DNA from: Pyrinomonadaceae bacterium
Lineage (GTDB): Bacteria; Acidobacteriota; Blastocatellia; Pyrinomonadales; Pyrinomonadaceae
Length of the DNA: 36,409 bases
Assembly: GCA_030838445.1 (NCBI GenBank)
Contig: JAUZFQ010000041.1
Coordinates: forward strand, 1 to 36,409
Reading direction: 5' to 3'
How positions within the stretch are numbered: position 1 is the stretch's first letter; each line of letters opens with the position of its first letter. Below the pieces are notes generated by a model. That model worked only from the letters and a program-made list of their open reading frames with translations, was not told the DNA's origin and did no database searches. The position numbers and the translations under genes are program-made. This document shows positions 32,765 through 36,409 of this stretch, one piece after another.

Positions 32765-34687
32765 ATGACTTTAACGAAAGAGTTGCTCCACAAAATAGCT
32801 GACCCGACAATCACCTCAGACGAGCGCGCAGGACGCCGTTGCCAACTTGCTAAACAGCTAGAAAATTTGGGCAAGTATGAAGGAGCGCGCGAAGCAATGG
32901 GAGAATTATGGCAGCGAGTCGGTGAACGGCCTGAACTGAGAGGGCTTAATCAACGGACAGCAGCAGAAGTGCTTTTGCGGGTTGGCGCATTAACCGGACG
33001 GATAGGCAGCGTTAAGCAGATCAAGGGCATTCAGGAGCTAGCGAAGAATCTCATTAGCGAGAGCCTGACAAAGTTTGAAGCATTGCAGGATGAGGTGAAA
33101 GTAGCCGAGGCGCAAACTGAAATCGCATGCTGTTACTGGCGCGAGGGCGCATTCGATGAAGCACGGGTGATGTTACAAGAAGCATTATGTTGTCTTCGCA
33201 AAACGGATAGTGAAGTAAAAGCGATTGCCTTACTTCGTAGCGGACTTGTCGAGATGGCAGCTAAGAGATTCAATGATGCTTTAAGTATTTTCACGGAAGC
33301 TGCTCCCACATTTGAAATTTGTAGTGACAATGCGCTAAGGGCAAAGTTTCATAACGGATTCGCCAGTGTTTTGAATTATCTCAATTCAACCGAGTACCGA
33401 GAGGATTACATAGATCAGGCACTCATTGAGTATGCAGCGGCGAGTTTTTATTTTGAACAGGCGGGGCTTATACGCTATCAGGCTTGTGTCGAAAACAACT
33501 TGGGATTTTTGTTCTCAACCGTCAGGAAGTTTACTGAAGCCCATGAACATCTTGACCGCGCGCAGGCACTTCTTACTACACTCAAAGACAGCGTTCACCT
33601 TGCTCAAGTAGATAACACACGTGCTCAGGTGTTGCTTGAGCAGCGGAAGGATGGGGAGGCGGAGAAGTTGGTGCGGGGGGCGGTGCGGGTGTTGGAGCGG
33701 GGTGGGGAGCAGTCGTTGTATGCGGAGGCGTTGACGACGCATGGGATTGCGTTGGCGCGGCTGGGGAAGCCGAAGAGCGCGCAGGATGAGTTGGAACTGG
33801 CGTCGAAGGTGGCGGAGGAGGCGGGGGATTTGGAGAGCGCGGGGCAGGCCGCGTTGACGTTGATTGAGGAGGTCGGCTCGCACCTGTCCGAGTCGGAGTT
33901 GAGCGAGATATATGTGCGCGCCGCAGAGTTGTTGGAGAAGTCGCAGAATATGGCGACGCTCAAACGTCTGTGCGAGTGCGCGCGCCGCGTGTTGTTCCTC
34001 ACACACGCGGCCGCCGCGCCGCCCGACTGGAAGGGGTTTTCTTTCAGGGAGGCGGTGCGGCGCTACGAGTCGCACCTGATCGAGCGCGCCCTGCGCGACG
34101 CCGATGGGATGGTGTCGAGGGCGGCGCAGTGGCTCGGCTTCAAGCACCATCACAGCCTCGTCTCGCTGCTCAAGAACCGGCACAAGCACCTGCTGCACGC
34201 GCGCACGCCCATCGTGCCGCGCAGGCGCAGCATCATCCGACCGGCGACGGCGACGCCCGCCTCTGCTTACAAAGGCGCGTCACACCGGCGTCCGGCGGAG
34301 AAGACCGCGCGGCCGGCGTTGATCCTGCACGTCGAGGACGACCGGGCGGTCGCCGTGGCGGTCAGGGACGCGCTGGAAGAAGAGGGCTGGGCGGTGCGTC
34401 TCTGCGCCGATGGCGCGGAGGCGCGGCGCGAGATCGCGAGCGACGCACACTACGACCTGCTTCTGCTGGACAACGAGTTGCCGGGCGCGACCGGCGTCGA
34501 ACTAGTGCGCCGCGCGCGCAGCCTGCCCCGCCGCCGTCAAACTCCGATCATCATGTTCGCGGCGAGCGATTGCGAGGCGGACGCGCGCCGCGCCGGGGCG
34601 GACGCCTTTCTGCGCAAGCCCAAGGACATCGCGCTTCTGGTCGAGACGGTGGCGCGGCTGCTCGCCGACAAGCCCGCCGGGCGTTAA
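32765..34687 (+). CDS. TPR / Fis-type HTH / response-regulator receiver fusion protein
   Basis: A 640-residue protein without membrane segments. Residues ~1-400 are helical TPR-like repeats (EIACCYWREGAFDEARVMLQEAL, NNLGFLFSTVRKFTEAHEHLDRA, THGIALARLGKPKSAQDELELA). Residues ~424-477 match the Fis/NtrC-type helix-turn-helix (FREAVRRYESHLIERALRDADG, VSRAAQWLGF). Residues ~516-636 are a receiver domain with the acidic pocket VEDD (524-526), phospho-acceptor Asp569 in LLLLDNELPG and Lys in FLRKP. The usual order in response regulators is receiver first; here it is last. The ATG at 32765 has GGAAAGG upstream. Bases 32765-33640 are AT-rich, 33640-33850 strongly G-skewed and the rest high-GC, so the gene looks mosaic. 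It is probably a transcription regulator sensing through its TPR region. Confidence 0.85.
   Translation: MTLTKELLHKIADPTITSDERAGRRCQLAKQLENLGKYEGAREAMGELWQRVGERPELRGLNQRTAAEVLLRVGALTGRIGSVKQIKGIQELAKNLISESLTKFEALQDEVKVAEAQTEIACCYWREGAFDEARVMLQEALCCLRKTDSEVKAIALLRSGLVEMAAKRFNDALSIFTEAAPTFEICSDNALRAKFHNGFASVLNYLNSTEYREDYIDQALIEYAAASFYFEQAGLIRYQACVENNLGFLFSTVRKFTEAHEHLDRAQALLTTLKDSVHLAQVDNTRAQVLLEQRKDGEAEKLVRGAVRVLERGGEQSLYAEALTTHGIALARLGKPKSAQDELELASKVAEEAGDLESAGQAALTLIEEVGSHLSESELSEIYVRAAELLEKSQNMATLKRLCECARRVLFLTHAAAAPPDWKGFSFREAVRRYESHLIERALRDADGMVSRAAQWLGFKHHHSLVSLLKNRHKHLLHARTPIVPRRRSIIRPATATPASAYKGASHRRPAEKTARPALILHVEDDRAVAVAVRDALEEEGWAVRLCADGAEARREIASDAHYDLLLLDNELPGATGVELVRRARSLPRRRQTPIIMFAASDCEADARRAGADAFLRKPKDIALLVETVARLLADKPAGR
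33675..33707 (+). other. Potential G-quadruplex motif inside the regulator gene
   Basis: Four G-tracts on the coding strand (33675-33680, 33687-33689, 33699-33702, 33704-33707) are separated by loops of 6, 9 and 1 nt. They coincide with the composition break in the gene. Confidence 0.35.
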
Positions 34688-34691
34688 GGGA

Positions 34692-34716
34692 TTCGGGATG
34701 AAGTGGGCATCCCGAA
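34692..34716 (+). terminator. Hairpin right after the regulator stop
   Basis: A perfect 9-bp stem (34692-34700 with 34708-34716, TTCGGGATG) with a 7-nt loop begins 5 bp after the stop. There is no T-run, so it may act with the stronger terminator at 34753. Confidence 0.4.
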
Positions 34717-34752
34717 GGCACGGTCGCGTCCGGGCGCGCGTCCATGCCGCGA

Positions 34753-34792
34753 GGCCGCCGCGCGTGTCTCCCGCGCGGCGGCCTTCGTTTTT
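34753..34792 (+). terminator. Rho-independent terminator of the regulator gene
   Basis: A perfect 12-bp GC-rich stem (34753-34764 with 34772-34783) has a 7-nt loop and is followed by TTCGTTTTT. Confidence 0.85.
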
Positions 34793-34806
34793 GGCGCGTG
34801 TCCGCG

Positions 34807-34884
34807 GTTAGTTTTGCGTCACGCTCACAAGTTAGTTTTGCGTCTCGCTCATGAATTAATTTTTGCGTCGCGCCGCGGTTAATT
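34807..34884. repeat. 24-bp intergenic tandem repeat, about 3.3 copies
   Basis: Units start at 34807, 34831 and 34855 with the core GTTAGTTTTGCGTC (third copy ATTAATTTTTGCGTC), and a partial fourth copy lies at ~34878. It is AT-richer than the flanks and lies between the regulator's terminator and the radical SAM gene promoter. The frame on the minus strand (CERDAKLT-type units) shows no other sign of being a gene. Confidence 0.75.
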
Positions 34885-34975
34885 GACCCGCCCGTGCCCC
34901 GTCGCACGCGTTCCCGCGCGCTGCGTCGCGTCCGTCCGCACGACCCCGCCGCCGCTCCGAAGTGTCTCCACTGTC

Positions 34976-35004
34976 TTGTGTTTACGAGAGTATGCCTTTA
35001 TCAT
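34976..35004 (+). promoter_or_regulatory. Candidate promoter of the radical SAM gene
   Basis: TTGTGT (34976-34981), a 17-nt spacer and TATCAT (34999-35004). Transcription from here would give a leader of ~145 nt containing the hairpin at 35016-35059. Confidence 0.4.
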
Positions 35005-35015
35005 AGCGCGTCGCC

Positions 35016-35059
35016 TGTAGCCTGCCTTGCGCCGCACCGCCGGTTGGAAGCAGGCTACA
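35016..35059 (+). promoter_or_regulatory. Leader hairpin upstream of the radical SAM gene
   Basis: A perfect 10-bp inverted repeat (TGTAGCCTGC at 35016-35025 with 35050-35059) encloses a 24-nt loop. It falls at the very 5' end of the predicted message. It has no T-tail, so an RNA-stability or protein-binding role is more likely than termination. Confidence 0.4.
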
Positions 35060-35158
35060 ATCTTGCAGGACGGCCGGGCGTGACAATGTCCGGCGACTTT
35101 CCCAAACTTCAAGCATCTAAGACGCGCGGGAAACTAACTCTCGGAGGACGAAAGTCTA

Positions 35159-36409
35159 GTGTTTAGCGATCAATTTCGCCGTAACGAATCGGTGAGAGGC
35201 AAATTTAGCGGGGTGAAAAGTTCGACGCTGATCTCGAATTTATCGAACGCGGCGTGGAAGGTGTTTCAGTCCGTCAACCGTGCCCTGCCGGAAGGCGAGG
35301 CGATCCGCCCGCAGTGGGCACCGGGGCCGCTCCTGAAATCTTACGAAAAGAGCGCGCCGCCGCTCGGCTTTCCACGCGAGACCGATTCCCTGTGCCCGAC
35401 CTGCGTCAAGGAGGTGCGCGAGGCCGTCATCTCCGGCCAGACGCCGCTCGAAACTCTGATGCACGAGCATCCGGGTGAAATCAAGGCGCAGATCGTGGAA
35501 GAGGACGGGCGCATCGTCATGCGTAAGACCTGCGCGAAGCACGGCGAGTTCGTTGACGTGATGGCGACCAGCCCGGAGTTTTTGCGGCGCATCGAGTCGC
35601 TCTTCTACGGGCGTGATTTTCGCGCGGCGGAAGACAAGCACGTCCACCGGCACGGCACGTCCGACATCAAGTTCGGTCGCGGCGCAGTGCTGACCGTTGA
35701 CCTGACGAACCGCTGCAACATGATGTGCAACCCGTGCTTCATGGACGCCAATCAGGTCGGCTATGTCCACGAGCCGACGTTTGAAGACACGAAAGCGATT
35801 CTTGATCGCGCCGTCTCCTTCAAGCCGAAGCGTCAGGTGATCATTCTCTTCTCCGGCGGCGAGCCTACTCTGTCGCCCTACTACCTCGAAGCCGTCGCCT
35901 ACGCCAAGAAGATCGGCTTCTACCGCATCCTCGCCGCCACGAACGGCATCCGCTTCGCCGAAGACATCGAGTTTTGCCGTCAGGCGAAAGAGGCCGGGCA
36001 GCACGGCGTCTATTTGCAATTCGACGGCGTGAGCGAGGAGAAGAACGCGCACCGCGGCGTCGGCAATCTCTTCGACGTGAAGCAGAAGGCTATTGACAAC
36101 CTCGCGGAAGTCGGCATCAAGGTGACGCTCGTCACGACCATCGTCAACACGATCAACCACGACGCCATCGGCCAGATCGTCGAGTTCGCCGCGAAGAACA
36201 TCGACAAGATTCAGACCATCGCCTTCCAGCCCGTCTCCTTTACGGGACGCGACGAAGACGTGCCCGACGACGTTCGCATCCGGCAGCGTTACACGCTCGC
36301 CGACATGGCGACAGACCTCGAAGCGCAACTCGGCGGTGATCTCAAAGCGCAGCGCGACTGGTTTCCGCTCTCGTCCTATTCAGCTTTCACCAGCGTCATG
36401 GACATGCTG
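35159..36409 (+). CDS. Radical SAM enzyme, Tes/Mss-like (3' end outside window)
   Basis: 417 codons are visible and the frame is open at the right edge. The N-terminal module carries LCPTC (Cys79, Cys82) and RKTCAKHGEF (Cys125, His128), a likely metal-binding knuckle. The radical SAM core starts at LTVDLTNRCNMMCNPCF with the iron-sulfur ligands Cys186, Cys190 and Cys193 (CxxxCxxC), followed by the SAM-binding FSGGEPTLSP and TNGIRFAED. This order matches the group that includes archaeal tetraether synthase Tes and the bacterial proteins linked to membrane-spanning lipids. Acidobacteria make iso-diabolic acid, so a lipid-coupling role is an attractive inference, not a demonstration. GTG 35159 was chosen because GGAGGA lies 11 nt upstream; GTG 35192 and later GTGs lack this. 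Confidence 0.75.
   Translation, partial: MFSDQFRRNESVRGKFSGVKSSTLISNLSNAAWKVFQSVNRALPEGEAIRPQWAPGPLLKSYEKSAPPLGFPRETDSLCPTCVKEVREAVISGQTPLETLMHEHPGEIKAQIVEEDGRIVMRKTCAKHGEFVDVMATSPEFLRRIESLFYGRDFRAAEDKHVHRHGTSDIKFGRGAVLTVDLTNRCNMMCNPCFMDANQVGYVHEPTFEDTKAILDRAVSFKPKRQVIILFSGGEPTLSPYYLEAVAYAKKIGFYRILAATNGIRFAEDIEFCRQAKEAGQHGVYLQFDGVSEEKNAHRGVGNLFDVKQKAIDNLAEVGIKVTLVTTIVNTINHDAIGQIVEFAAKNIDKIQTIAFQPVSFTGRDEDVPDDVRIRQRYTLADMATDLEAQLGGDLKAQRDWFPLSSYSAFTSVMDML

Noticed and set aside
34551-34907. 118-codon minus-strand frame containing the 24-bp repeat as 8-residue units
   Set aside because: It runs through a strong plus-strand terminator and into the regulator's 3' end, and is Arg/Pro-rich elsewhere. 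The repeat is better described as intergenic DNA.
1-36409. tRNA or rRNA genes
   Set aside because: No cloverleaf with a TTCGA-type arm and CCA-type end, and no rRNA segment, was recognised on either strand by eye.

Overview
The window is high-GC DNA from a diderm (lipid A-making) bacterium and looks like a member of the Acidobacteriota, most likely class Blastocatellia. Three things point there: a TIGR03437-type C-terminal domain on a secreted beta-propeller protein, DUF4214 modules on secreted proteins, and giant YfhO-family membrane proteins next to lpxA, lpxB, lpxD and lptD. The placement is an inference from family content, since there is no rRNA gene here.

Positions 1-13802 form a cell-surface glycan region. 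It holds the end of a tandem GT4 glycosyltransferase fusion, a GT2 polyprenyl-phosphate-type glycosyltransferase, a zinc-ribbon SAM methyltransferase (the three are tightly coupled), and three YfhO-family proteins. Two of the YfhO genes are tandem paralogues on the minus strand, and the downstream one overlaps the third tail to tail. An AT-richer single-gene insert (about 3500-4326) ends in an attC-like imperfect hairpin and abuts an orphan 27-codon gene tail. Several of these genes carry in-frame minisatellites of 15 or 24 bp in linkers or loops.

Positions 14157-23317 encode mainly secreted proteins: a DUF4214 protein, a GT4 glycosyltransferase, a PD40-like propeller with a TIGR03437 domain, and a large subtilisin-type protease ending in Calx-beta and DUF4214 modules.

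Positions 23552-31902 are rich in outer-membrane biogenesis genes: lptD, a GAF-like sensor-domain protein, a TIGR01777 epimerase-like protein, lpxB, then lpxD and lpxA on the opposite strand. lptD and the GAF-like gene have near-identical divergent promoter candidates.

Positions 32282-34687 are the most intriguing part. A small, well-initiated secreted peptide gene lies divergent to a TPR / Fis-type HTH / receiver-domain regulator whose coding sequence changes base composition part-way through. This resembles a peptide-TPR regulator pair, but in an unfamiliar architecture.

The right edge holds the first 417 codons of a radical SAM enzyme with an N-terminal Cys motif, CxxxCxxC and GGEP motifs. 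It resembles the Tes/Mss-like lipid-coupling radical SAM group, and it is preceded by a 24-bp tandem repeat, a promoter candidate and a leader hairpin.
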